A DNA stretch of 64,000 nt, taken from contig NZ_LROM01000152.1 in assembly GCF_001758785.1 (NCBI RefSeq), forward strand, positions 62,001 through 126,000. Direction: 5' to 3'. Origin of the DNA: Duganella phyllosphaerae (GTDB lineage Bacteria > Pseudomonadota > Gammaproteobacteria > Burkholderiales > Burkholderiaceae_D). A program made the position numbers and the translations under genes. A model generated the notes under the pieces. That model had not been told where the DNA came from and did no database searches. It saw only the letters and a program-made list of their open reading frames with translations. Positions within the stretch are counted from its first letter, which is position 1. Every line of letters begins with the position of its first letter. This document shows positions 23,284 through 32,170 of this stretch, one piece after another.

Positions 23284-23643
23284 TCAATCGAATTCGACGG
23301 CGCCAGGATCTCGTGCGGCCCACGCCAGGAACTGCTCGATCTGGGCCGGCACGCCATCCCAGCCGGCGCCCTCTTTCATTGCTGCCCGCACCTGCTGTTC
23401 AAGCCGACGCGCCTCCTGGCCCAGCGTGGGGTAACCGAAGGTGCCGGCCGAACCGGCCACGCCGTGCAACAGTTCGTGCAAAGCATGCAGCGACACCGCC
23501 GATGGCATGCCGCCTTGCGTACTGCCGTTGCAGGCGGCCAGCGCCTGCGCGATCTTGTCCATCGTGCCAGGTACGGTGGCGGCGAACTTGGCGTTGAGCG
23601 CCGCCAGGCGGGCGCGGAAATCGGGATCGGTCGAAGCGGTCAT
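23284..23643 (-). CDS. Histidine phosphotransfer (Hpt) domain protein
   Basis: 119 residues, one free-standing Hpt helical bundle. The phospho-acceptor is H60 in LHELLHGVAGSAGTFGYPTL, with the usual K/G-type context and the following ARRLE helix. Such proteins relay phosphate from hybrid kinases to response regulators. It lies 12 bases from upp and in the same direction, so co-transcription is likely, but no partner kinase is adjacent. Confidence 0.88.
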   Translation of the reverse strand: MTASTDPDFRARLAALNAKFAATVPGTMDKIAQALAACNGSTQGGMPSAVSLHALHELLHGVAGSAGTFGYPTLGQEARRLEQQVRAAMKEGAGWDGVPAQIEQFLAWAARDPGAVEFD

Positions 23644-23655
23644 ATATGCAGACGG

Positions 23656-24306
23656 TTACTTGGTGCCGAAGATGCGGTCGCCGGCGTCGCCCAGGCCAGG
23701 CACGATGTAAGCATGGTCGTCCAGGTGCGAGTCGAGCGCGGCGCAATAGAGTTTTACGCCCGGGTGCGCCTTCTGGAATACCTCGATGCCTTCCGGCGCG
23801 GCCACCAGGGCCAGGAAAATGATTTGTTCATCCGTCACGCCGCGCTTCTTGAGCACATCAACCGCGTGTACCGCCGAATTGCCGGTGGCCACCATCGGGT
23901 CGCACAGGATGAAGGTACGCTCCGCAGTATCGGGCAGGCGCACCAGGTATTCCACCGGCTGGTGGGTGGCCGGGTCGCGAAACACGCCGATATGGCCCAC
24001 GCGCGCCGACGGCACCAGGTCCAGCAGGCCGTCGCTCATGCCGATGCCGGCGCGCAGGATCGGCACGATGGCCAGCTTGCGGCCGGCGATCACCGGCGCG
24101 TCGATGGTCATCAGCGGTGTTTCCACGGTGCGGGTGGTCAGCGGCAGGTCGCGCGTGATCTCGTACCCCATCAGCAGCGTAATTTCCTTGAGCAGGTCGC
24201 GGAACGTGCGGGTGGACGTGTCCTTGGCGCGCATGTGGCTGAGCTTGTGCTGGATCAGCGGATGATCGGTGATGAACAGGTTCGGGAAGCGCGGATCTTG
24301 TTTCAT
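23656..24306 (-). CDS. upp: Uracil phosphoribosyltransferase
   Basis: 216 residues from ATG 24306; the frame is open further upstream but without family similarity. It makes UMP from uracil and PRPP (pyrimidine salvage). Key segments: LPLTTRTVETPL, VPILRAGIGMSDGLLDLVPS, and the PRPP loop CDPMVATGNSAVHAV. The C-terminal PGLGDAGDRIFGTK ending is canonical. The upstream gap 24307-24566 is A+T-rich and should hold divergent promoters; no clear elements stand out. Confidence 0.97.
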   Translation of the reverse strand: MKQDPRFPNLFITDHPLIQHKLSHMRAKDTSTRTFRDLLKEITLLMGYEITRDLPLTTRTVETPLMTIDAPVIAGRKLAIVPILRAGIGMSDGLLDLVPSARVGHIGVFRDPATHQPVEYLVRLPDTAERTFILCDPMVATGNSAVHAVDVLKKRGVTDEQIIFLALVAAPEGIEVFQKAHPGVKLYCAALDSHLDDHAYIVPGLGDAGDRIFGTK

Positions 24307-24566
24307 TATTATTTGCTCTATGAAGACGTTTATGCACGCCATTATACAAGCGGGGCATGTGGCGCGGCAGTGCTGCAAGTGCGGCATCGGCAAACAACTA
24401 TCTGCGCGGCTTTAGAGATTTCTCAAAAGAAATTAATGAAACCGGACAGAATGTTGCCCATACCCATGTAAAAGCGCGCGCAGAAGTGATAAAGTGCTTT
24501 ATGGATTTGCAAGATTCACATAATCCGCATGTCACATATACAAATTAGAAAGCTTAGATTTTTGCA

Positions 24567-26321
24567 ATGCAACAGAGCCCACCACCTCAGCCGCCGCGCG
24601 ATTTGCTCCATGAGCTGGACCGTCTCATGGAGGAAGCTGGCGATGTGGTGTTCCGACTCGACGCTGCCGGCGCGGTCGCTTTTGCCAGCCGCCGCGCCAC
24701 CACGCTGATCGGCCGCCTGGCGCCGCTGCATGGTTTGTCGCTGGCGCGGCTGGTCGGCGACGACGACCATGCCGCGCTGACGGCGGCGCTCGCGGTAGCG
24801 CACACCTCCGGCGCGCCGCAGGTAGTGCAAGTGCGCATCAAGGCGCCCGAGGCCGAGGTGTGGCACGAATTGCGCATCTCCTGCCTGGCGCAGCCGGACG
24901 GCGCCCCGGCGCTGCTGGTGGTGGGCCGCGACATGTCGCAGCAACAGGCCACCGAACAGCGCCTGCGCCACCTGGCCACCCACGATGCCCTCACCGAGCT
25001 GCCCAATCGCCTGCTGCTGTCGGACCGTATCCGCATGGTGATCGCCAATGCGCGCCGCTCGGGCCAAGGCTTTGCGGTGGCCACCATCGGCCTTGACAGT
25101 TTCAAGAAAGTCAACGATGGCCTGGGCCACCCGGTCGGCGACGCACTGCTGCAAATGGCCGCCGCGCGCTTGCGCAAGACCCTGCGCGACAGTGACACGC
25201 TAGCGCGCGTCGGCGGCGACGAGTTTGTCGCGATTCTGCCCGGCACCCACACCGAGGCCCAGATCAAGCTGGTCACGGGACGGCTGATCGCCACCCTGCA
25301 GTCGCAGTTTGACATCGGCAAACACACCATTTACGTGGGCGCCTCGGTCGGCGTGTCGATCTATCCGCTGCACGCGGAAGACGAAGTGCGCCTGATGGCA
25401 CTGGCCGATGCCGCCATGTCGCGCGCCAAGGAAACCGGCAAGGCGCGCTGCGTGGTGTATAGCCCCGCGCAGGCTGGACCACCGCAACACGACATCTCGC
25501 TCGAGGCGGCGATGTTCCAGGCCGTGCGCGAAGGCGAATTCCTGCTGTACTATCAGCCCATCGTCGATGCGCCCACGCGCGAGATCCAGGGTTTCGAAAC
25601 GCTGATGCGCTGGAAGCATCCTACGCTGGGCATGGTGCCGCCGGTGCGCTTCATTCCGATCGCCGAGGCCAATGGCCTGATCAACCTGCTGGGCGCCTGG
25701 GCGCTCAAGGCCGCGTGCGTGCAACTGCGCCAGTTCGAGGAAGTGGCGCGGCGCAGCCTCTATATCTCCGTCAATATCAGCCCGCGCCAGTTCCGCAACG
25801 ATAAATTCCTCGACGTGCTCGACGACGCCCTCGCCTTCTCCGGCCTGCCCGGCGAACAGCTGGTGCTCGAAATTACCGAGGGCACACTGATGGTCGATCC
25901 GGTGCACGCCGAGGCTATCCTGACCAAGATGGCCGAGCGCCGCGCGCGCATCGCCATCGACGATTTCGGCACCGGCTATTCGTCGCTGGCCTATCTCAAG
26001 CGCTTTCCGATTTCCGTGCTCAAGATCGACCGCGCTTTCATCCGCGACCTGCCTGGCTCGCAGAAGGACGGCGCCATCTGCAGCACGGTGCTCGACCTGT
26101 CGCGGCACCTGGACCTGTCGGTGGTGGCCGAAGGCGTGGAGACCGAGGAGCAGATGGGCTGGCTCAACGAGCGCGGCTGCCAGTACATCCAGGGCTACCT
26201 GACCGGCAAACCGATGCCCGCCAACGTCGCCATGGCGGCGCTGAGCGAAAGCATGCACGCCAAGCTGGTGCCGCAGGACCTGCCCGCCCCCGCTGCCGCC
26301 ATCGCGCAGGTGACGCCATGA
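24567..26321 (+). CDS. PAS-GGDEF-EAL c-di-GMP signalling protein
   Basis: 584 residues. A PAS sensor domain (about 10-125) precedes a GGDEF domain with intact GGDEF at 216-220. An inhibitory I-site RDSD lies at 207-210, exactly five residues before it. The EAL domain (about 310-560) has ETL (344-346) in place of EAL but keeps NISPRQF, EITEG, DDFGTGYSS, KIDRAF and AEGVET. Both cyclase and phosphodiesterase activities are therefore possible. No membrane segment, so cytoplasmic. It overlaps the HDOD gene by four bases, implying a joint regulatory output. Confidence 0.93.
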   Translation: MQQSPPPQPPRDLLHELDRLMEEAGDVVFRLDAAGAVAFASRRATTLIGRLAPLHGLSLARLVGDDDHAALTAALAVAHTSGAPQVVQVRIKAPEAEVWHELRISCLAQPDGAPALLVVGRDMSQQQATEQRLRHLATHDALTELPNRLLLSDRIRMVIANARRSGQGFAVATIGLDSFKKVNDGLGHPVGDALLQMAAARLRKTLRDSDTLARVGGDEFVAILPGTHTEAQIKLVTGRLIATLQSQFDIGKHTIYVGASVGVSIYPLHAEDEVRLMALADAAMSRAKETGKARCVVYSPAQAGPPQHDISLEAAMFQAVREGEFLLYYQPIVDAPTREIQGFETLMRWKHPTLGMVPPVRFIPIAEANGLINLLGAWALKAACVQLRQFEEVARRSLYISVNISPRQFRNDKFLDVLDDALAFSGLPGEQLVLEITEGTLMVDPVHAEAILTKMAERRARIAIDDFGTGYSSLAYLKRFPISVLKIDRAFIRDLPGSQKDGAICSTVLDLSRHLDLSVVAEGVETEEQMGWLNERGCQYIQGYLTGKPMPANVAMAALSESMHAKLVPQDLPAPAAAIAQVTP

Positions 26322-27877
26322 GTAAACTCGGCAACCTCGATGCCATCGGCCCCATCGACGAACAAGGCGAAAAAACCCTGGCGCAGCTGTGGGATTGCAC
26401 GCGCCGGCGCGGCGACATGCCAGGCTTCGCCAAGGCCATCACGGCGATCCTGGGCGCCATGCGCGGCGAAGACGAGCTGGAATTCAATATGACCAGCACC
26501 GTGCTGTCCGACCCGGTGCTCACGCAAAAGGTCCTGCGGCTGGCCAACAGCAGCATGTACTCGGCCTTCGGCCAGCATGTCAACACGGTTTCGAAAGCCG
26601 TGGTCGTGCTGGGCACGGACGCCATTGGCCACCTGGCGCTGGGGCTCAAGCTGATCGAGGAAATGGCAGCCGAAACCGCTGTCGGCGGCGCAGCCACCGT
26701 GGCGCACATCGAGATGGAAAAAGCGGTCCTGGCGGGCATGGTGGCGCAGCAGATCGCCACCGCAGCGCACAACCCGCGCGGCGAGGAAGCCGTGGTATGT
26801 TCGATGCTGCACACGCTGGGGCGCATGATGCTCACCTTTTACATGCCCGAGCGCTGGCTCGAACTGCAACGCCGCGCCGACGATGAAGGCTCGAGTATCG
26901 AAGCCGTCGCCCCCGCAATGCTGGGCTTGAGCATGGCGCAGCTGGGCCACGCCGCCGCGCTGCACTGGCGCCTGCCGGCCAAGCTGGTGGACGGCATGCG
27001 CCGGCTCGACCCGCCGGCAGAAGGCGCCGACATCGAAGCCGCCGACTGGGTGGCGGGTCTGTCCACCATGTCGGCACTGTGCGCTGAATCGCTGTGGCAC
27101 GACGACGCCGTGGGCGCGGCCCAGGTGCAGGCGCTGACCGAAAGCTATGCGGCGATGCTGGGCATGGCGGCAGACAATTTGATGCTCGCCATCGAGCAGG
27201 CCAAGGTAGTGGCGGCCAACGATCTGACCATCGCGCCGCTCTCGCGCCCGGCCGAGCGGCGCGCGCGGGCGCAGGCGCAACACCGCCAGCGCGCGGCCGG
27301 CAACAAGATCCTGCTCAGCGGCCTGGCCGACATGCGCGATGTGCTGGACACGGCCAGCCCCGGCCAGATGGTGCAGATTGCGCTGGAAACGATTTACAAG
27401 GGACTGGAATTTTCGCGCGCCATCGCCTTCGTGCGCAACCGCCGCGCCAACCAGTACACGGCGCGCATCTGCTTCGGCAACGACAGCCGCGAACTGCTGG
27501 CGGCGATGAGTTTCGACGACGCCTACGAGCCGAACGTGTTCCATGCGGCGCTCAATAGCGACCGCGTGATCTTCATCGAAAATGCGCCTGACGCCAAGTT
27601 CGCGGCCAAGCTGCCGCAATGGTGGAAAGCCGCGCTGTCGGAGGCGCACAGCTTCGTCATCATTCCGCTGTCGTACAACGGCCAGGCTGCTGGTTTCCTG
27701 TACGGCGACTGGGACGACACCTTCCCGCCGATCCAGCTGAGCCCCACGGAATTCTCGCTGCTCAACGACATCCGCACGATGGTGGTGCGCGCCGCCGAAC
27801 GGCGCCACCAGCAGGAAATTGTGAGCACCGGCGTGGCAGCCGGCGCAGGCACCAGCACCACATCCACCCGCGCCTGA
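26318..27877 (+). CDS. HDOD-domain signalling protein with a C-terminal GAF-like domain
   Basis: 519 residues. Residues about 30-240 form an HDOD domain: FNMTSTVLSDPVLTQKVLRL (quoted in part), then SMYSAFGQHVNTVSKAVVVLG. Residues about 340-500 resemble a GAF domain (MVQIALETIYKGLEFSRAI, and the closing FSLLNDIRTMVVRAAERR). HDOD proteins lack the HD metal site and act in signalling, often alongside c-di-GMP enzymes. The ATGA overlap with the PAS-GGDEF-EAL gene supports this here. It is convergent with aroC (6 bases apart). Confidence 0.88.
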   Translation: MSKLGNLDAIGPIDEQGEKTLAQLWDCTRRRGDMPGFAKAITAILGAMRGEDELEFNMTSTVLSDPVLTQKVLRLANSSMYSAFGQHVNTVSKAVVVLGTDAIGHLALGLKLIEEMAAETAVGGAATVAHIEMEKAVLAGMVAQQIATAAHNPRGEEAVVCSMLHTLGRMMLTFYMPERWLELQRRADDEGSSIEAVAPAMLGLSMAQLGHAAALHWRLPAKLVDGMRRLDPPAEGADIEAADWVAGLSTMSALCAESLWHDDAVGAAQVQALTESYAAMLGMAADNLMLAIEQAKVVAANDLTIAPLSRPAERRARAQAQHRQRAAGNKILLSGLADMRDVLDTASPGQMVQIALETIYKGLEFSRAIAFVRNRRANQYTARICFGNDSRELLAAMSFDDAYEPNVFHAALNSDRVIFIENAPDAKFAAKLPQWWKAALSEAHSFVIIPLSYNGQAAGFLYGDWDDTFPPIQLSPTEFSLLNDIRTMVVRAAERRHQQEIVSTGVAAGAGTSTTSTRA

Positions 27878-27883
27878 AACCCG

Positions 27884-28981
27884 TCACCGGGAGATATCCG
27901 GGGTGGACACCTTGACGTCGCCGCACTGGGCGCGGTGCATCAAGGCGTGGTCGATCAGCACCAGCGCCAGCATCGCCTCGGCAATCGGCGTAGCGCGAAT
28001 GCCCACGCACGGATCGTGGCGGCCGAAGGTTTCCACCAGCACCGGGCTGCCGTCCTTGTCGATCGAGTGGCGCGGCGTGCGGATCGACGACGTGGGCTTG
28101 ATGGCGATCGATACCGTGATGTCCTGGCCGGTGGAGATGCCGCCCAACACGCCGCCGGCGTTGTTGCCGACAAAGCCCTGCGGCGTGAGCTCGTCGCCAT
28201 GCTCGGTGCCTTTTTGCGCTACCGACTTGAAGCCGGCGCCGATTTCCACACCCTTGACCGCGTTAATGCCCATCATGGCGTAGGCGATGTCGGCATCGAG
28301 CTTGTCGTAGATCGGCTGGCCCAGGCCCACCGGTACATTTTGCGCGATGACGTCGATGCGCGCGCCGATCGAATCGCCGGCCTTGCGCAGTTCGTCCATG
28401 GTCGCCTCCATGTGGGCGATCAGATCGGCGTCGCCGCTGGCGGCAAAAAACGGGTTGTCGTGCACGTGGGTCCAGTCCTGGAACGGCACCGGGATGTCGC
28501 CCAGCTGGCTCATGCAGCCCGCGAAGGTGGTGCCGTATTGCTGCAGCAGCCACTTCTTGGCGACGGCGGCGGCGCCGACGATGGGGGCGGTCAGGCGCGC
28601 CGACGACCGGCCACCGCCGCGCGGATCGCGCACGCCGTACTTGTGCCAGTAGGTATAGTCGGCATGGCCCGGCCGGAAGCTCTCGGCAATATTGCCGTAG
28701 TCCTTGCTGCGCTGGTCTTCGTTGCGGATCAGCAGTGCGATCGGAGTACCGGTGGTAACGCCCTGGTATACGCCCGACAAAATCTCCACCGTGTCCGATT
28801 CCTGGCGCTGCGTAACGTGGCGCGACGTGCCCGGTTTGCGGCGGTCGAGTTCCGGCTGGATATCGGCTTCCGACAAGGGCATGCCCGGCGGGCAGCCATC
28901 GATCACGCAGCCGATTGCAGGGCCATGCGATTCGCCGAAAGTAGTTACAGAAAACAATTTGCCAAATGTATTACCGGACAT
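27884..28981 (-). CDS. aroC: Chorismate synthase
   Basis: 365 residues. The last shikimate-pathway enzyme, making chorismate from EPSP with reduced FMN. Family signatures are all present: GESHGPAIGCVIDGCPPGMP near the N-terminus, RGGGRSSAR, and the C-terminal RHDPCVGIRATPIAEAM. Length and order are standard. It stands alone on its strand between signalling genes. Confidence 0.97.
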   Translation of the reverse strand: MSGNTFGKLFSVTTFGESHGPAIGCVIDGCPPGMPLSEADIQPELDRRKPGTSRHVTQRQESDTVEILSGVYQGVTTGTPIALLIRNEDQRSKDYGNIAESFRPGHADYTYWHKYGVRDPRGGGRSSARLTAPIVGAAAVAKKWLLQQYGTTFAGCMSQLGDIPVPFQDWTHVHDNPFFAASGDADLIAHMEATMDELRKAGDSIGARIDVIAQNVPVGLGQPIYDKLDADIAYAMMGINAVKGVEIGAGFKSVAQKGTEHGDELTPQGFVGNNAGGVLGGISTGQDITVSIAIKPTSSIRTPRHSIDKDGSPVLVETFGRHDPCVGIRATPIAEAMLALVLIDHALMHRAQCGDVKVSTPDISR

Positions 28982-29192
28982 AGGAAGAGAATCTTTGGAA
29001 ATAATAGGGATTTCTACATTCTAACAGCCCACGCCCGCCTTGCGTGACCGGGCGGCTTTGTTGCAATCACGACGCATGCACGTGCGCACGACGTCGGTCG
29101 AGCGGCGATCAAACGGGAAAGTCGAGTTCATTTAAACAATTTGCCTATATACTTCCTCAAGAGAAAACCGAGCAATCCTGGAGACGCGACAC

Positions 29193-31481
29193 ATGCCCCA
29201 ACCGATCACCCCTCCTGGCCATCGACAGCAAACGTCAACGGCCAAGGATGATCAAGACGACCTGGTATTCCTCGAAGAACATCCGGCGGCAAGCACAGAC
29301 ACCAGCGCGACCGGCGTCTGGCGGGTGATGATCATCGACGATGACGAAGATGTTCATTCGACGACCACCTTTGCGCTCGGCAATCTCGACATGCAAGGCC
29401 GGCCGCTGGAATTCGTCCACGCCTACTCTGCCGGCCAGGCCCGCGACCTGCTTGCCAGCGAAACCGACATCGCCGTGATCCTGCTCGACGTGGTGATGGA
29501 ACAGGACGACGCCGGCCTGCACCTGGTGCGCCACATCCGCGAAACGCTCAAGCTGGCCGACGTGCGCATCATCCTGCGCACCGGCCAGCCCGGCTATGCG
29601 CCCGAAATCGACGCCATCCGCGATTTCGACATCAACGACTACAAGACCAAGTCCGAACTTACCCGCATCAAGCTCTATACCACCGTTACCTCGGCGATCC
29701 GGTCGTATCAGCAGATCCGCAAGATCGACGACAGCCGCCGCGGCCTGAACCAGATCGTCCATGCCAGCACCGAGCTGATGGCGCTGCACGGCGTGCATGA
29801 CTACGCCGCCGGCGTGCTGGCGCAGATCGGCGACCTGCTGGGCACTGCTGCCAGCGGCGTGCTGTGCGTGAAGGACTGCCCCGGCGGCGACCCCGGTTGC
29901 CACGAACTGATGGTGATGGCCGCGTGCGGCCGGCACGCCCAGCTCGAGCCTCCCCACCATCTTCAGCATGCACCGCTGGCCGACGCCCGCATCCGCGCAC
30001 TGATGGAGCAGACCCTGGCGCAACGCGCCAACGTGTACGGCGCCGACTCCGTCACGCTCTACTTCGCCGGCAAGGCCAGTCGCGACTTCGTGGCGTACCT
30101 CGACGTGGACAGCGCGCCCACCGACATCAACGAACGCCTGCTCGACGTCTTTTGCGGCAACGTCGCGGTGGGGCTCGACAACGTGGAACTGGTCAGCCAC
30201 CTGCACAACGCGGCGTTCTACGACCAGTTGTGCAAGCTGCCCAACCGCACCCGCCTGCTGGAGATACTGGAAGAAAGCCTGGCCGCTGCCACCGGTCCGC
30301 AGCACGCCCCGGCCACCCTGGCGCTGGTCGATCTCGATCACTTCGCCGAAACCAACGACGCGCTGGGCCACCAGTTCGGTGACCTGCTGCTGGTCGCGGT
30401 GGCCAATCGCCTGCAGGCGGACCTGGGCCGGCAAGTGGCGGTGGCGCGCATCGGCGGCGACATTTTTGCGCTGCTGGGGGATTCCACCCTGGTCACGCCG
30501 GCCGCGCTGCTGGTGCTGTTCCAGCAGCCGTTCCGCATCGACGGCCAGGATGTGCAGTTGTCGGCCACGCTGGGACTGGTGCGGCTCGACGAACACGAAG
30601 GCAGCGGCGGCGACGCCCTCAAGGACGCCGACATCGCCTTGAAACGCGCCAAGACCCAGCAGCGCGCCGGCTACTGCTACTTCTCGCGCTCGATGGGGGT
30701 GGAAATCCGCGAGCGGGTGCGCATGATGCACGCGCTGCGCACCGCCTTCGGCCAGCGCCAGCTGTTCGTCATGTACCAGCCGCAGATCGATCTCGAAACC
30801 CGCCGTCCGGTCGGCGCCGAAGCGCTGCTGCGCTGGCAGACCGCAGACGGCGCCTTTGTCTCGCCCGACCGTTTCATTCCGATCGCCGAGTACTCGGGCC
30901 TGATCATCGACCTCGGCGAATGGGTGCTGCGTACTGCGTGCCGCGAACTGATGGCCGTGCGCGCGGCCGGCCACCTCGACTTCGTCATGTCGGTCAATGT
31001 CTCGCAGGTGCAGTTCCGCCACCCGCACTTCCTCGACATGCTGCGCCGGGCGCTGGAAGAAACCGGCGCGCCGCCGCAGAATATCGAACTGGAAATCACC
31101 GAATCGATGGCGATGGAAGAGCCGGATTTGCTGATCAAGATGCTCGACCAGATCAAGCAGACGGGCGTATCGATCGCGATCGACGACTTCGGCACCGGCT
31201 TTTCGTCGCTGTCGTATTTGCAGCGGCTGCAAGTGGATCGCCTGAAAATCGACCGTGCCTTCGTGACCGAAATTACCGGCTCGGCGCGCGGCAGCAGCAT
31301 CGCCGAAATGGTGATCCAGCTCGGTCGCAACCTGGGGCTGACGGTGATCGCGGAGGGGGTGGAAGACGAGCGCCAGGCGCAGATCCTGCACGCGCTGGGC
31401 TGTCCGCTGGCGCAGGGCTTCCTGTTCGCGCGGCCGATGAAGGCCGATGCGCTCGAGGACTGGCTCGACAACGGCAAATAG
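29193..31481 (+). CDS. Response regulator with DUF3369, degenerate GGDEF and EAL domains
   Basis: 762 residues behind GGAG. A receiver domain (about 44-165) has phospho-acceptor D99 (ILLDVVM) and acidic residues at 49-51. A DUF3369-type sensor region follows (about 185-335). The GGDEF domain carries GGDIF at 421-425, so cyclase activity should be lost. The EAL domain is intact: EALLRW (543-548), NVSQVQF, EITES, DDFGTGFSS, KIDRAF and AEGVED. The protein is likely a phosphorelay-controlled c-di-GMP phosphodiesterase. No partner kinase is adjacent. The upstream gap (28982-29192) shows nothing clear. Confidence 0.92.
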   Translation: MPQPITPPGHRQQTSTAKDDQDDLVFLEEHPAASTDTSATGVWRVMIIDDDEDVHSTTTFALGNLDMQGRPLEFVHAYSAGQARDLLASETDIAVILLDVVMEQDDAGLHLVRHIRETLKLADVRIILRTGQPGYAPEIDAIRDFDINDYKTKSELTRIKLYTTVTSAIRSYQQIRKIDDSRRGLNQIVHASTELMALHGVHDYAAGVLAQIGDLLGTAASGVLCVKDCPGGDPGCHELMVMAACGRHAQLEPPHHLQHAPLADARIRALMEQTLAQRANVYGADSVTLYFAGKASRDFVAYLDVDSAPTDINERLLDVFCGNVAVGLDNVELVSHLHNAAFYDQLCKLPNRTRLLEILEESLAAATGPQHAPATLALVDLDHFAETNDALGHQFGDLLLVAVANRLQADLGRQVAVARIGGDIFALLGDSTLVTPAALLVLFQQPFRIDGQDVQLSATLGLVRLDEHEGSGGDALKDADIALKRAKTQQRAGYCYFSRSMGVEIRERVRMMHALRTAFGQRQLFVMYQPQIDLETRRPVGAEALLRWQTADGAFVSPDRFIPIAEYSGLIIDLGEWVLRTACRELMAVRAAGHLDFVMSVNVSQVQFRHPHFLDMLRRALEETGAPPQNIELEITESMAMEEPDLLIKMLDQIKQTGVSIAIDDFGTGFSSLSYLQRLQVDRLKIDRAFVTEITGSARGSSIAEMVIQLGRNLGLTVIAEGVEDERQAQILHALGCPLAQGFLFARPMKADALEDWLDNGK

Positions 31482-31487
31482 CAGAGG

Positions 31488-31515
31488 TTCCCCGCATCAT
31501 CAGATGCAGGGAACG
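31488..31515. terminator. Hairpin between convergent genes, weak terminator
   Basis: GTTCCC (31488-31493) and GCATC (31495-31499) pair with GATGC (31504-31508) and GGGAAC (31510-31515) around a 4-base loop. It sits between the stops of two convergent genes. There is no T run, so it may act as an mRNA end protector rather than a strict intrinsic terminator. Confidence 0.5.
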
Positions 31516-31523
31516 GCTGACCA

Positions 31524-31982
31524 TCAGTCCGGATGCGGCTCGGCCTGGTCGCCCGGCCAGTCGCGGATATACGCCTTGAGCATGCGGTTCTCGAAGCTTT
31601 GCGCCTCCAGCACCGCGCGCGCCACGTCGTAGAACGAAATCACGCCGAGGATGGTCTTGGCGTTCATCACCGGCAAATAACGCGCATGTTTTTCCAGCAT
31701 GATGCGGCGCACTTCGTTCACTTCGGTATCGGGCGTGACCGTGATCGGGTAATCATCCATGTGCTTGCGCACGGTGCCGCCGCCAACATTACCCTCGTTG
31801 GCGTGGATCGCGCGCAGCACTTCGCGGAACGTGAGCATGCCGACCAGGTCGCCGAATTCCATGACCACCAGCGAGCCGATGTCTTTTTCGGCCATGATGT
31901 CGGCCGCTTCGGCCAACGGCTGGTCAGGCGAGATGGTGTAGAGGATGCTGCCTTTGACCTGCAGGATTTCGGAGACTTTCAT
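31524..31982 (-). CDS. CBS-domain pair protein
   Basis: 152 residues from ATG 31982; upstream codons in the same frame look like leader. Two tandem CBS motifs, each with a DIGSLVVMEFGDLVGMLTFR-type or HARYLPVMNAKTILGVISF-type core, form one Bateman module, which usually binds adenine nucleotides and tunes partner activity. The stand-alone form has no attached enzyme. Partner unknown. The gap 31983-32170 upstream shows no other feature. Confidence 0.88.
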   Translation of the reverse strand: MKVSEILQVKGSILYTISPDQPLAEAADIMAEKDIGSLVVMEFGDLVGMLTFREVLRAIHANEGNVGGGTVRKHMDDYPITVTPDTEVNEVRRIMLEKHARYLPVMNAKTILGVISFYDVARAVLEAQSFENRMLKAYIRDWPGDQAEPHPD

Positions 31983-32170
31983 ATTAGACCGTCCTGTCCG
32001 CTGAGAGGCTTCGTGGGTTGAAGATGTCATTGTTTATTGTAATGTTTAAGCCCAAAGCCGAATGTAGCCTATGCATGGCAAAAAATCCAGCACCGCGCCC
32101 CACGATCTTGCAAGAATTTACTTTGGGTGTTACAGCGGGCTCATGCTGCGCTGCAACCAAAGCGCCGCGA

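Noticed and set aside
29235..31391. 718-residue minus-strand frame
   Set aside because: It mirrors the REC-GGDEF-EAL gene, whose motifs are unambiguous; the antisense product is His/Val/Gln-rich as expected for a shadow.
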